Source: CAYFJO01 sp964343305
GTDB lineage: Bacteria; Planctomycetota; Planctomycetia; Pirellulales; Pirellulaceae
DNA length: 64,000 nucleotides
Reading direction: 5' to 3'
NCBI GenBank assembly: GCA_964343305.1
Contig: CAYFJO010000002.1
Location: forward strand, 1-64,000
Position numbers and translations under genes: made by a program. Under the pieces are notes generated by a model. That model did not search any database. It was not told the origin of the DNA and saw only the letters and a program-made list of their open reading frames with translations. This document shows, one piece after another, positions 51,680-60,247 of the stretch (positions are counted from its first letter, which is position 1; each line of letters begins with the position of its first letter).

Positions 51680-53923
51680 ATGAGTCTTGTATCGGGCCCC
51701 GTCATGTCGACCACCGCACGTGCGGTTGCGTTGACGGTACGGCCCGACCTCAAATTCGAACGGCAAGTCTACCAAGGCGAAGTCTCGTGGGTCGTCAAGG
51801 ACCCGGTGGGACTGAAATACTATCGGCTGCCCGAAGAAGAATACGCCGTCCTGATGCTGCTCGACGGCGAAACCACGCTGGACACCATCAAAGCCGAAAT
51901 CGAACGAACCTTCGCACCGATCATCATTGAGTTTTCAGAACTTCAATCGTTGCTCGGCATGTTCCATCAATACGGCCTTGTGATTTCGTTGACGGAAGGC
52001 CAGGGCGAACAATTGTTCCGGCGTCGTCGAAAAGTCCGGCGACAGCAAATGATGGGAAAACTGGCCAGCGTCCTTTGGATTCGCCTACCCGGGTTCGATC
52101 CCGAGCGCATTCTGAATTGGATGTATCCCAAGGTGAAGTGGTTCTTTACACGCTGGTGTTTTGTACTGTGCACCATGGCGTCGCTCAGCGCGATGTTGCT
52201 TGTGACCATCAACATCGAGACGTTTTATCGCAAACTGCCACACTTTCACGAGTTCTTCAGTTTTCCGAACATGATCTGGATGATGGTGGCGATGGGCGTC
52301 GCGAAAATCATCCACGAATTCGGCCACGGACTGACGTGCAAACATTACGGCGGTGAATGTCACGAGATCGGCCTGATGTTTCTCGTTTTTACGCCGTGTC
52401 TGTATTGCGATACGTCCGATTCTTGGATGCTGAAGAGCAAATGGCAACGGGCCGCGATCGGCGCGGGCGGCATGTATGTCGAAGTGATCATGGCCGCGAT
52501 TGCGACATTCATTTGGTGGAACACCGAAGAGGGGATGTTGCACTTTCTGGCGCTCAGCACCATGTTCGTGTGCTCGGTTTCGACGGTGATCTTTAACAGT
52601 AACCCGCTGTTGCGTTATGACGGCTACTATATTTTGTCGGACATTTTGGAAGTGCCCAACCTGTCACAAAAGTCGCGCAACGCATTGCTGGGTTTGCTTC
52701 GCCATTATTGCCTCGGCATGCCGTGGAACGAACAACAAATGGCACTGCCGCCCCGCAACCGCGTTTGGTTTGCGCTCTATTCCGTCGCATCGACGGTTTA
52801 TCGCTGGATGGTTTTGATTTTCATTCTGATGTTTTTGACCAAAGTCTTCGAGCCCTACGGCCTGGAAGCGATCGGCCACATCTTCATTGCCATGTCGTTG
52901 TTCGGCATCGTTGTCGTCCCGATGTGGAAATCATTCAAATTCTTTCGTGTACCGGGAAGGATGAGACAAGTGAAAAAGATTCGACTTCTGATTACCGTGA
53001 CACTGGCCGCGGGCTTGATCGCCGCGATCGCTTTGATTCCCGTGCCGCACCGTGTGATCACGACGTTGGTCGTCCAGCCTCGTGACGCCGAAGCAGTTTA
53101 TGTCAGCATCCCAGGCGACCGGAACGAAGTCCTCGACCTGGAACCGGGGGATCAGGTCACAAAGGGCACTCCGCTGACCGCGTTGACGAATCGGGCGATG
53201 GATCGCGAAGTTCTGCGGCTTGAGGATCGAAAGAAGTACCTGGATTTGCAAGTCGCGGTGAATGAGTTAATGTCACCGGATCTCAGCGTCGACGCCAATG
53301 CGGAGAGTGTCATTGCGAGAACCAAGTCGATGCGCGACAGTGTCGAGAAAGAACTCGCCAAGCGAAAAAGTGAACAGGCTCGATTGACGCTGGTGGCCCC
53401 CATTTCAGGCCACATTCTTGCACCGCCCGATTTGCCCGCTCAGCCGGAAGACGAAAATCTACCCAACTGGTCCGGCTCGCCCTGGGACAAACAGAATCAG
53501 GGTTGTCTGCTCGACACTGGGACTTTGTTTTGCATGATCGGCGACCCGGACAAGATGGAAGTCGTGATGATCATCGACCAGAGTGACATGGAGTTTGTCA
53601 AAATCGGTCAGAAGGTCGACATCAAGTTGGACGAGTATCCAAACGAAGTGATCTCGAGCACCATCGCCGAGATCGCCAAGATCGACCTCAAGTACGCGCC
53701 GCGAGAGCTTGGCACCGAAGCCCAGGGCGAGCTGACCACCAAGCGGGACGCCAGCGGCAAAGAGAAACCGATGAGTGCGTCGTATCAAGCCCGCGTACTC
53801 ATCCACGAATTCGACGGCAAACTGCTACAAGGCTTCCGCGGCCGAGCCAAAATCCACACCGGCAGCCGCACACTGGGCCAGATGCTGGTTCGCTATCTAC
53901 TGAAGACCTTCCGGTTCGGTTAA
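51680..53923 (+). CDS. PqqD-like / M50 metalloprotease / HlyD fusion
   Basis: 747 residues from the ATG at 51680, with AGAAAGAAAGCC before it. A GTG upstream (51602) would run through the palindrome and is rejected. The N-terminus (about 20-110) has the PqqD/RiPP-recognition pattern: RPDLKFERQVYQGEVSWVVK, YYRLPEEEYAVLMLLDG, then a helical end. Membrane helices carry the site-2-protease motif HEFGH at 212-216 and NPLLRYDGYY with Asp314. After about residue 420 come a helix and an HlyD-type lipoyl/coiled-coil region (VSIPGDRNEVLDLEPGDQV ... LTLVAPISGHILAP) and a beta-barrel. It probably cleaves or anchors peptides at the membrane and hands them to an adaptor. It overlaps the convergent next gene by 27 bp. 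Confidence 0.85.
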   Translation: MSLVSGPVMSTTARAVALTVRPDLKFERQVYQGEVSWVVKDPVGLKYYRLPEEEYAVLMLLDGETTLDTIKAEIERTFAPIIIEFSELQSLLGMFHQYGLVISLTEGQGEQLFRRRRKVRRQQMMGKLASVLWIRLPGFDPERILNWMYPKVKWFFTRWCFVLCTMASLSAMLLVTINIETFYRKLPHFHEFFSFPNMIWMMVAMGVAKIIHEFGHGLTCKHYGGECHEIGLMFLVFTPCLYCDTSDSWMLKSKWQRAAIGAGGMYVEVIMAAIATFIWWNTEEGMLHFLALSTMFVCSVSTVIFNSNPLLRYDGYYILSDILEVPNLSQKSRNALLGLLRHYCLGMPWNEQQMALPPRNRVWFALYSVASTVYRWMVLIFILMFLTKVFEPYGLEAIGHIFIAMSLFGIVVVPMWKSFKFFRVPGRMRQVKKIRLLITVTLAAGLIAAIALIPVPHRVITTLVVQPRDAEAVYVSIPGDRNEVLDLEPGDQVTKGTPLTALTNRAMDREVLRLEDRKKYLDLQVAVNELMSPDLSVDANAESVIARTKSMRDSVEKELAKRKSEQARLTLVAPISGHILAPPDLPAQPEDENLPNWSGSPWDKQNQGCLLDTGTLFCMIGDPDKMEVVMIIDQSDMEFVKIGQKVDIKLDEYPNEVISSTIAEIAKIDLKYAPRELGTEAQGELTTKRDASGKEKPMSASYQARVLIHEFDGKLLQGFRGRAKIHTGSRTLGQMLVRYLLKTFRFG

Positions 53924-55006
53924 CGCGATGGATCGATCGAAGGCGATCACACCTGCTTCGAGCATCAACTCCCAAACCTTCGTTCCATAGATCTCGCAGC
54001 CGTCTTCGTTGCAGTGCAGGTCCGTTGCCGAATTGAGGTGCTTGCTTCGATCGAGATCCTTCCAGCGGTCGTCGGTCCAGGGATCGAGCGTTGCGATGGG
54101 AAATCCCTCGCGATCGGCGAGTTCGAAATGTAACGAGTAAGGTTTTGTATCTTGGTCGCCGCCCACCAGCAACAGAAACGGAATGTCGCGTTGCTCGCAG
54201 ATGTGATTGAGTTGCGTGAGCGACTGATCGACGGCTTGCCAGCGTGGATGGTCGTGGTGATAGTCGCCCGTGCTGACGAGCGACGGCTCGCGGCCAAACG
54301 CTGTCATTAATTGCCGCCGCAGCGTGAACAGCAGACAGGCGGCATAACTTCTTTGAGCAAGATCAACCAGCTTGGATTCACGCCTTTCAAACACCCACAT
54401 TTTCGTTTCGATGTCGTTCAGCGTGTAAAGCAAAACAACGGCGTCTGGCTCCAGCGAGAGTCCGAGGGATTGAAGTTGTACCAACTCTTGCTCGCTGTTA
54501 TACGACGGCACGCCCATGTTGATGACGCGGATCTTCCTGCCACCGGCTTGCTCGTTCGCCAATCGCTCGACGACGCGCGGAATGGTTTCGCTGTCTTCCA
54601 CGCCCAATCCAAACACGACCGAATCGCCCAGCATCAGGATGCGAAACTCGTTTGGCTCCTTCGCGGGAATCTCCTCGTTGCGCAGACCGATCGAATTGAT
54701 CGTGTAGGTCGCGCCGTGATAGCGTCCTTTCAACCCCGGTCGATTGCGATAGCCGATCGGTTCTTCCTTGATCATCGTGTCGAGGTATCGCGCTGTGTCG
54801 GGATAGTAGGAGATGCCAAGCGGGTCGGCGACGCGGCCGACGATTTCGAGCAGCACCACGAACAGCACCAATTGAATGCCGACGAATAGACCGAGTTTTA
54901 CGATCCGCCGCACGATCGACGAGTTCGGCTGCAACGCATCAAGCACATTCCGTGCACCTTCCGCCCGATATCCGTCGCTCTCAAGTGGCAATGTCGTCGT
55001 CGACAT
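53897..55006 (-). CDS. membrane-anchored SGNH/GDSL-type hydrolase
   Basis: 369 residues. One N-terminal membrane helix (about 38-58, KLGLFVGIQLVLFVVLLEIVG) anchors a lumenal domain. The SGNH elements are ILMLGDSVVFGLG with Ser129, then the Asn region YTLNDIE and a closing SATDLHCNEDG with the Asp-x-His pair. The members of this type that sit in glycan clusters are acetyl- or acyl-ester hydrolases or transferases on surface polysaccharides. The gene is followed by a methyltransferase, and its 3' end overlaps the convergent M50 gene by 27 bp, so the two cannot both have long 3' tails. Confidence 0.8.
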   Translation of the reverse strand: MSTTTLPLESDGYRAEGARNVLDALQPNSSIVRRIVKLGLFVGIQLVLFVVLLEIVGRVADPLGISYYPDTARYLDTMIKEEPIGYRNRPGLKGRYHGATYTINSIGLRNEEIPAKEPNEFRILMLGDSVVFGLGVEDSETIPRVVERLANEQAGGRKIRVINMGVPSYNSEQELVQLQSLGLSLEPDAVVLLYTLNDIETKMWVFERRESKLVDLAQRSYAACLLFTLRRQLMTAFGREPSLVSTGDYHHDHPRWQAVDQSLTQLNHICEQRDIPFLLLVGGDQDTKPYSLHFELADREGFPIATLDPWTDDRWKDLDRSKHLNSATDLHCNEDGCEIYGTKVWELMLEAGVIAFDRSIALTEPEGLQ

Positions 55007-55033
55007 ATTGTTGGTCCTCTACTCGTGATCGAA

Positions 55034-55777
55034 TTAGGCGGCCCGTTGGAGTTGTGCCGCCGAATGTGGCTTGCGAATTTGCATAATGATCGCCGCACGA
55101 AAGGCCGACATGCCTGGCATGAAGTTGACAAAACGCTCATACATCCAACCCATGACATAGGTCGGCGCGGTCATTCGCAGGTACTCCGGTCGTCCTTCGA
55201 TCGCTTGAATCTGCTCAACGTCGAATTCCGTTTGTTTCGCCAGCCGGCGAACCGCGGATGGAGTGTTTGCCCGGTAGAAAGTGGGAAACGTATCCGCTCG
55301 CTCTCGGCCACGACGTTCGTTGACCCATTGGTGGAACCAATGCGGCGTGACCGAGGCGATGATCGAAACGTAATACCACTTATTAGGCGTCTTGGCCAAA
55401 AACAGTCCGCCGGGTTTGAGCACCCGCCAGGCTTCTCGAAACACAACATCCGGTTCTGCGAGATGCTCGAGAACATTGTTGCTAATGACCACGTCGAATT
55501 GATTGTCGTTGTAGGGGATCTTGTCACCGGTGCCAACTTTGGCCTCGTCCAAAAAGGGATTCTGCAAAACGCGCTCATCTGGATCGACGCCACAAACTCG
55601 GCCGGCGTGTCCGCGTAATCGCATTTGTTTGACGTAGCCCGCGCCCGCACCGAGATCCAACACGTGGTCGTCGCGAGTGATTTGATCCAGAATGACGGAT
55701 CGAAAGTGCTGGTTGTCCCAGTTGGCCTCATGATTGGGATACAGCCACCGATCCAGCGTTGCTACCATGCTTGCCAT
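55034..55777 (-). CDS. class I SAM methyltransferase
   Basis: 247 residues from the ATG at 55777 (MASMVATLDRW). The frame continues upstream only into palindrome A5, so the longer form is an artefact. Motif I is VLDLGAGAGYV, followed by the acidic loop VDPDE, motif II FDVVISNNVLEHL and motif III WRVLKPGGLF. The C-terminal part has aromatic clusters (YYVSIIASVTPHWFHQWV) suited to a lipid or sugar acceptor. The end is close to the SGNH gene, and both probably act in one glycan pathway. The precise acceptor is unknown. Confidence 0.85.
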   Translation of the reverse strand: MASMVATLDRWLYPNHEANWDNQHFRSVILDQITRDDHVLDLGAGAGYVKQMRLRGHAGRVCGVDPDERVLQNPFLDEAKVGTGDKIPYNDNQFDVVISNNVLEHLAEPDVVFREAWRVLKPGGLFLAKTPNKWYYVSIIASVTPHWFHQWVNERRGRERADTFPTFYRANTPSAVRRLAKQTEFDVEQIQAIEGRPEYLRMTAPTYVMGWMYERFVNFMPGMSAFRAAIIMQIRKPHSAAQLQRAA

Positions 55778-55802
55778 GACACACTTCCTTATGTGTTCTT
55801 TT

Positions 55803-55850
55803 GTAGGACGGATTGCCAATCCGTCCGGACGGAATAGCATTCCGTCCTAC
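55803..55850. repeat. family A element carrying the stop of the oxidoreductase
   Basis: A 48-bp element with ends GTAGGACGG and CCGTCCTAC. The hairpins are GGACGGATT/AATCCGTCC (loop GCC) and GGACGGAAT/ATTCCGTCC (loop AGC). The TAG of the oxidoreductase gene (55849-55847) is made by its right end (CTAC on the plus strand). Confidence 0.93.
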
Positions 55851-57982
55851 AGGTCCAACGGCCATCCTTCTCGCAGACTTTGCACTGCAAGCAGCGATGC
55901 CAACGAGACGTCGCGAAGTTCATTCCACGGAATCGGCGCCGTCCCGCCCTTCGCCAAAGCGGTCGCAAAGGCAGCGATCTCCGCGCGATGCCCTTTGTCT
56001 TGATTCCAGCGGCGTTTGCGTGTCTTGCCGCCGCTCGACATGACCAACTCGCGAAAGTCGTCGATCACGGCCACTTGCCCGCCACCAAAGATTTCGACTC
56101 GTTCTTTGGCGAACGACTTGTCACCGCTCGATACATACGTAATGTTCGAAATCGATCCGTTAGCGTGCCGCAACGTAATCAAGCATTGGTCATCCGTAAT
56201 CTCACTCGCATCCGGGCCGCCAACCGATTCGGCGAACACCCGCACGGGCGCTGAGCCGGTCAAAAAGGTCGCCAAATCAATCGCGTGACAAGCTTCGCCA
56301 ACAATCCGCCCCCCGCCGACTTCGTCATCTTGCGTCCAATGATCTGACGGGATGGGCCCCGCGTTGAAGCGAATGGACACAGTCATCGGACTGTGGACGT
56401 TCGCGAAAAACTCATTGGCTTCCTTCGCAGCCGGTGAAAACCGGCGATTAAAGCCGACCATCAACATCGGTGCCTCGCCGCCAAGTGCGAACAGGACGGA
56501 TTCGATTTCGGCAAGTTCCTCGTGATTCATCGCCAGCGGTTTTTCGACGAACACGTGCTTGCCTGCTTGCAAACTCTTGAGCACCTGTCGCGCGTGCTGG
56601 TCGTGGCGTGTCATGGCGAAAACCACGTCAACGTCGTTGTCGTAGATCACGTCATCTTCGTCTGCCGTGACTTGTTGAAAGCCCAGCCGCTGGCCACTTG
56701 TTTTGGCCGTTAAGCCACCGGCCGAACAGAGCGATCGTAGTTGAAAAGACTTGCATTCTTTGATCGCCGGAAGCAACACCATGCGTGCGAATCCGCCAGC
56801 TCCCAGGCAGCCAACACGGATCGCGCCGCCAATTGGCTTGGCATTTTTGAGTGAGATCGGTGAACGTGCCGTGACGGGTTCCTGTGGGTGACGAAGGACG
56901 ATTCCAAGATACGGTTGTGTGCCGCCGGAAATCATCTCATACGCTTCATTTGCTTGCTCGACGTCAAACTCGTGAGTCATCAACGGGCCGACGTCCAAGG
57001 AGCCTTGTTGCATCAAGTTCAACACCGCGCCAATGTTTCGTTGCTCCGTCCAGCGGACATGGCCGGCAGGATAATCGTGGCCGCGGTCTTCGTATTGCGG
57101 ATCGTATCGGCCAGCACCGTAGGAACAGGACACGACCAACTCCGCCTCTTTCAAATAGAACGGCTGACGCGGCAACTCCAGGCCGACGGCGCCGACGACC
57201 ACGACGCGGCCCTTTTGTCGAACCGAGTGAGCGGCTAATTCGACAGGGGCGTTTGACTTTGTTGCGGCCGTGATCAACACGGCGTCCGCGCCAATTCCGT
57301 TGGTCGCTTCAAATACCTGTGGCGAAGTGATGGACGCACTAGCTTCATCCGCGCCGAGTTGTTCGGCGAGTTTGCATTTCGTCGTATCAAGATCCGTGCC
57401 AATCACGCGACAACCTTGCGCTTTGAGCAACTGCACGGTGATTTGTCCAACGAGTCCGAGCCCGATGACCAGCACGGTGTCACCAAGTCCCAGCTTGGCC
57501 AATCGCACACCTTGCAGCGCGATCGAGCCGATCACACCAAACGCGGCCTTGTCCAGTGCCACTTCGTCCGGCACACGCGCACAAAGATGCTTGGGCACAC
57601 ACACGACGCCCGCATGCGGACCGTTGGACGCCACGCGGTCGCCCGGCTTGAGCGATTGAACGCCCGCGCCGCACGACAGCACGACACCGGCCGACGAATA
57701 TCCGAGACTGATTGGCTCGTTCAGTTTTTCCGACACTTGCGACCATGTTCGCCACAGACCTTGCGTGCGAACCAGGTCGATGACCCGACGAACATGATCC
57801 GGCCGTTCCTTGGCCTTGGCGACCATCGATTTGCCGCACAAATCGACCACGTATTTTTCCGTTCCGGCGGAAATCACCGAGTAATGGTTGCAGATCAAAA
57901 CATGGCCGGGGCGTGCGACCGGGTCGGGAACTTCGGTCAGATCGGGCTTGCCACGGTTCGCGCGTTGGGTCACTTGTAACAA
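55847..57982 (-). CDS. bi-domain oxidoreductase: Zn-alcohol-dehydrogenase-like + Gfo/Idh/MocA
   Basis: 711 residues. Residues 1-365 are a medium-chain dehydrogenase/reductase (GYSSAGVVLSCGAGV, GDTVLVIGLGLVGQITVQLL as Rossmann site) without the usual catalytic zinc-Cys cluster visible. Residues 385-711 are a Gfo/Idh/MocA domain with GCLGAGGFARMVLLPAI and the catalytic EKP motif in VFVEKPLAM. Fused proteins of this kind occur in surface-polysaccharide loci and are thought to modify a nucleotide or lipid-linked sugar. The start appears to be TTG at 57982 with GGAG seven bases upstream. Its stop codon lies in palindrome A5, so its final residues may have been altered by insertion. Confidence 0.88.
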   Translation of the reverse strand: MLQVTQRANRGKPDLTEVPDPVARPGHVLICNHYSVISAGTEKYVVDLCGKSMVAKAKERPDHVRRVIDLVRTQGLWRTWSQVSEKLNEPISLGYSSAGVVLSCGAGVQSLKPGDRVASNGPHAGVVCVPKHLCARVPDEVALDKAAFGVIGSIALQGVRLAKLGLGDTVLVIGLGLVGQITVQLLKAQGCRVIGTDLDTTKCKLAEQLGADEASASITSPQVFEATNGIGADAVLITAATKSNAPVELAAHSVRQKGRVVVVGAVGLELPRQPFYLKEAELVVSCSYGAGRYDPQYEDRGHDYPAGHVRWTEQRNIGAVLNLMQQGSLDVGPLMTHEFDVEQANEAYEMISGGTQPYLGIVLRHPQEPVTARSPISLKNAKPIGGAIRVGCLGAGGFARMVLLPAIKECKSFQLRSLCSAGGLTAKTSGQRLGFQQVTADEDDVIYDNDVDVVFAMTRHDQHARQVLKSLQAGKHVFVEKPLAMNHEELAEIESVLFALGGEAPMLMVGFNRRFSPAAKEANEFFANVHSPMTVSIRFNAGPIPSDHWTQDDEVGGGRIVGEACHAIDLATFLTGSAPVRVFAESVGGPDASEITDDQCLITLRHANGSISNITYVSSGDKSFAKERVEIFGGGQVAVIDDFRELVMSSGGKTRKRRWNQDKGHRAEIAAFATALAKGGTAPIPWNELRDVSLASLLAVQSLREGWPLDL

Positions 57983-57996
57983 GAGAGATCTCCTAT

Positions 57997-58839
57997 CTAT
58001 CGTGTTGGCTTGCGAGCTTCGATCAACAGGAACGTGCCAAACCGGTGGCCCAGCAGGCGGATCAACCAGCGGGGATAAATCTTCCAGATCAGTTTCGCAG
58101 TGGTGCTCTGATACTTTTCGGTGGGCTTCATGCTCAGCACGTCTCCGGGACCCAGTCGCGTCGTGAGCGAAACGTCTTCGAATCCGACGGCCGACAGCAT
58201 CGAATTGGTTTCACGCAAGGTGTAGACTTTGGTTCCCGGGCTTTCCAGATTTTCCGCAACGGCCTGCCGAACCGACTTGAATGGCTTGCCTTTGAGCAAC
58301 GCGTTCCAAATCCAAATCATCAGGCAGCTCCACGATCGCACGTGGTAGATCATCGCCCGCACGACGCCGCCTGGCTTGAGCACACGCATGGCCTCCTCAA
58401 AGCATCGTTGGGTATTGGGTGAGTGATGCATCACGCCCCACGAATAAACGACGTCAAACTGGTCATCGTCAAAGTGCAGATTCTCGGCGTCACCAACTTG
58501 CAAATGAAACTGGTCAGGATCGGCACCAGACAATTGAAGCCGCTCACGGGTTAGCTCGATCGCCGAGGGTGTCAGATCAATTCCGGTCGCAACCGCGCCG
58601 CCGTTGATCCAGCGTTGAAAGTCGGAACCGGCGCCGACGCCGATTTCCAGAACATTTAGATCGTGTGATTCGTCAAACTTGGCAAATGTGGGGATGAACG
58701 GTTCCAGCGCGTACCGGGTCTGCGAAATGGATTCAAAGAAGGCTTGGCGGGATTCCAGGGACCCATTTCGCGTGCCGCACGTCTCGTTTTCCCAATAATC
58801 GCGGACATCGTATTTTGCCGATTCCGTTTGGGCGATCAT
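57997..58839 (-). CDS. class I SAM methyltransferase
   Basis: 280 residues from the ATG at 58839 (MIAQTESAKYD). Motif I is VLEIGVGAGSD with GIDLTPSAIELT, motif II FDVVYSWGVMHHS and motif III MRVLKPGGVVRA. A helical C-terminal extension (AKLIWKIYPRWLIRLLG) may contact membrane or lipid. The gene stops 14 bp before the start of the oxidoreductase, which uses the GGAG at its end, so the two are co-transcribed. It differs from the 55034 methyltransferase in every non-motif region, so they are not recent duplicates. Confidence 0.85.
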   Translation of the reverse strand: MIAQTESAKYDVRDYWENETCGTRNGSLESRQAFFESISQTRYALEPFIPTFAKFDESHDLNVLEIGVGAGSDFQRWINGGAVATGIDLTPSAIELTRERLQLSGADPDQFHLQVGDAENLHFDDDQFDVVYSWGVMHHSPNTQRCFEEAMRVLKPGGVVRAMIYHVRSWSCLMIWIWNALLKGKPFKSVRQAVAENLESPGTKVYTLRETNSMLSAVGFEDVSLTTRLGPGDVLSMKPTEKYQSTTAKLIWKIYPRWLIRLLGHRFGTFLLIEARKPTR

Positions 58840-58997
58840 CTTTTGGTCCTCTTGAAGTTTGAGGTGCAAAACTGGCGCAAGCACAACGGATGAAAGAAAG
58901 CGGGATGGGAACAATACAAGAGCCGTTCACAGCATGTCAACGGCAGCTTGACCCTCGAATGTGGGTCGCAGATGGGCCGTAAGTCGCAGTCACACAA

Positions 58998-60110
58998 TCA
59001 CTTAACTGAGTCCCTCAGTCCCAGCCGTGCCAGCCAGTGCTTGCGTTCCGACGTTTTGGTGTTGTCCTTTTCGGGTGTCGCGATTCCGGTGTTTTGTGCG
59101 CGTTCAATCATCAAGAGTTTCTCTTCCAATTCTGTTTTTTCTCGCGCTAGTTTAGCGCGTTCGGTGGAGATTTCGATCTCCGCGGTTCGCATTTTCGCGT
59201 GCCACTCCTCTTGCAACTGGCGCAGGCTTTCCCGTTCTTCCAGAATCAACGCATCCTGGTCGAACATCCCGCCGATCGCGGCCGCACCGACCGCGACTTC
59301 GCCGATGCTGCTGGATTGTTGATCGAGCAACTGTTGCAGCTCTTGAATCTCCCCATCTTTCTCCGCCAGCAATCGGTCCGTGGTTTCCATCAACCGCTCG
59401 ACTTTCACGCGGCTCTGATAGGAATCATCATCCGACGCATCGTCATCTGACTCCAATTTCTCCATGATGTGTTGTTTCATGGACTCCCAATCCATCCCCG
59501 ACATCGTTCCCGTCGCGGGCTGGGACGAATCGGACTTTGCATCGACAACTTTTTGCTCCAAATCGGCGTTGCGCGATCTTAGTTCGCGAATGTCATCGAG
59601 CGCCATCGCAAGGCGTGATTGCAATTCTGCGATCTCTTCCGAGACTCCTGTTTCAGAGGGAACCTGCTGGTCGACGTCGGTCGCTGGCGAACCGTAGCCC
59701 TGAGCGTCTTCGAGCAACAGGGAGCGGCAACGCTCGAGTTGTTCGAATTGCTCCCGCATTTCCGCGATCAACACAGACTGTTGCTCAGCGGATTCGGCTT
59801 GAAGTCGCTGCCACATTTCTTGTTGCTCGGACAAGTCGATTTTGAGCTGTTCGAGATAGGTGACTTGCTCGTCGACGTGTTGCTGACTCTGTTGGAGTTC
59901 ACGTCGCTGCGAAGCGATGTCTTGTTGGTCTTGCTCAGTCGATGCCGACAGCGCTTGAAACCGCTCGTTCATCGCCGATTGAAAGTGGCGAAACGCATCG
60001 CGATAATCCGCCAATTGGCGGCATACATGCTCGTGGCGCGTGCCGAGCGTGCCGATACCCTCTGACGTCCAGTTCTGCCTGGCGGCAGATTGATCGAGTT
60101 GCTGTACCAT
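58998..60110 (-). CDS. coiled-coil protein, unknown
   Basis: 370 residues, almost entirely helical and rich in Q/E/L/R, with heptad-like stretches at about 45-130, 160-200 and 245-355. A short acidic stretch (SDDDASDDDS) and the patch GEVAVGAAAIGGMFDQ break the helices. The end RKHWLARLGLRD is hydrophobic and basic. It has no signal or membrane segment, so it is probably a cytosolic structural or scaffold protein. It lies 158 bp upstream of the methyltransferase and 137 bp after rseP, both on the same strand, without clear coupling. Confidence 0.6.
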   Translation of the reverse strand: MVQQLDQSAARQNWTSEGIGTLGTRHEHVCRQLADYRDAFRHFQSAMNERFQALSASTEQDQQDIASQRRELQQSQQHVDEQVTYLEQLKIDLSEQQEMWQRLQAESAEQQSVLIAEMREQFEQLERCRSLLLEDAQGYGSPATDVDQQVPSETGVSEEIAELQSRLAMALDDIRELRSRNADLEQKVVDAKSDSSQPATGTMSGMDWESMKQHIMEKLESDDDASDDDSYQSRVKVERLMETTDRLLAEKDGEIQELQQLLDQQSSSIGEVAVGAAAIGGMFDQDALILEERESLRQLQEEWHAKMRTAEIEISTERAKLAREKTELEEKLLMIERAQNTGIATPEKDNTKTSERKHWLARLGLRDSVK

Positions 60111-60247
60111 TCCGATCGCGTGGTTTGTGACGATGCTAACAGCGCACGCTGTGCGGACTGCCCTGGATACTTACTTAATCTTTATAGGTTAGAAGAAGTG
60201 GTTCGTCAAAGCGAGAAGTTCGTTTCCGCATCTCGGTGTTTAACCGG

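Noticed and set aside
55778..55840. Upstream extension of the methyltransferase through palindrome A5
   Set aside because: The added residues are only the translation of the repeat. The MASMVATLDRW start fits the family.
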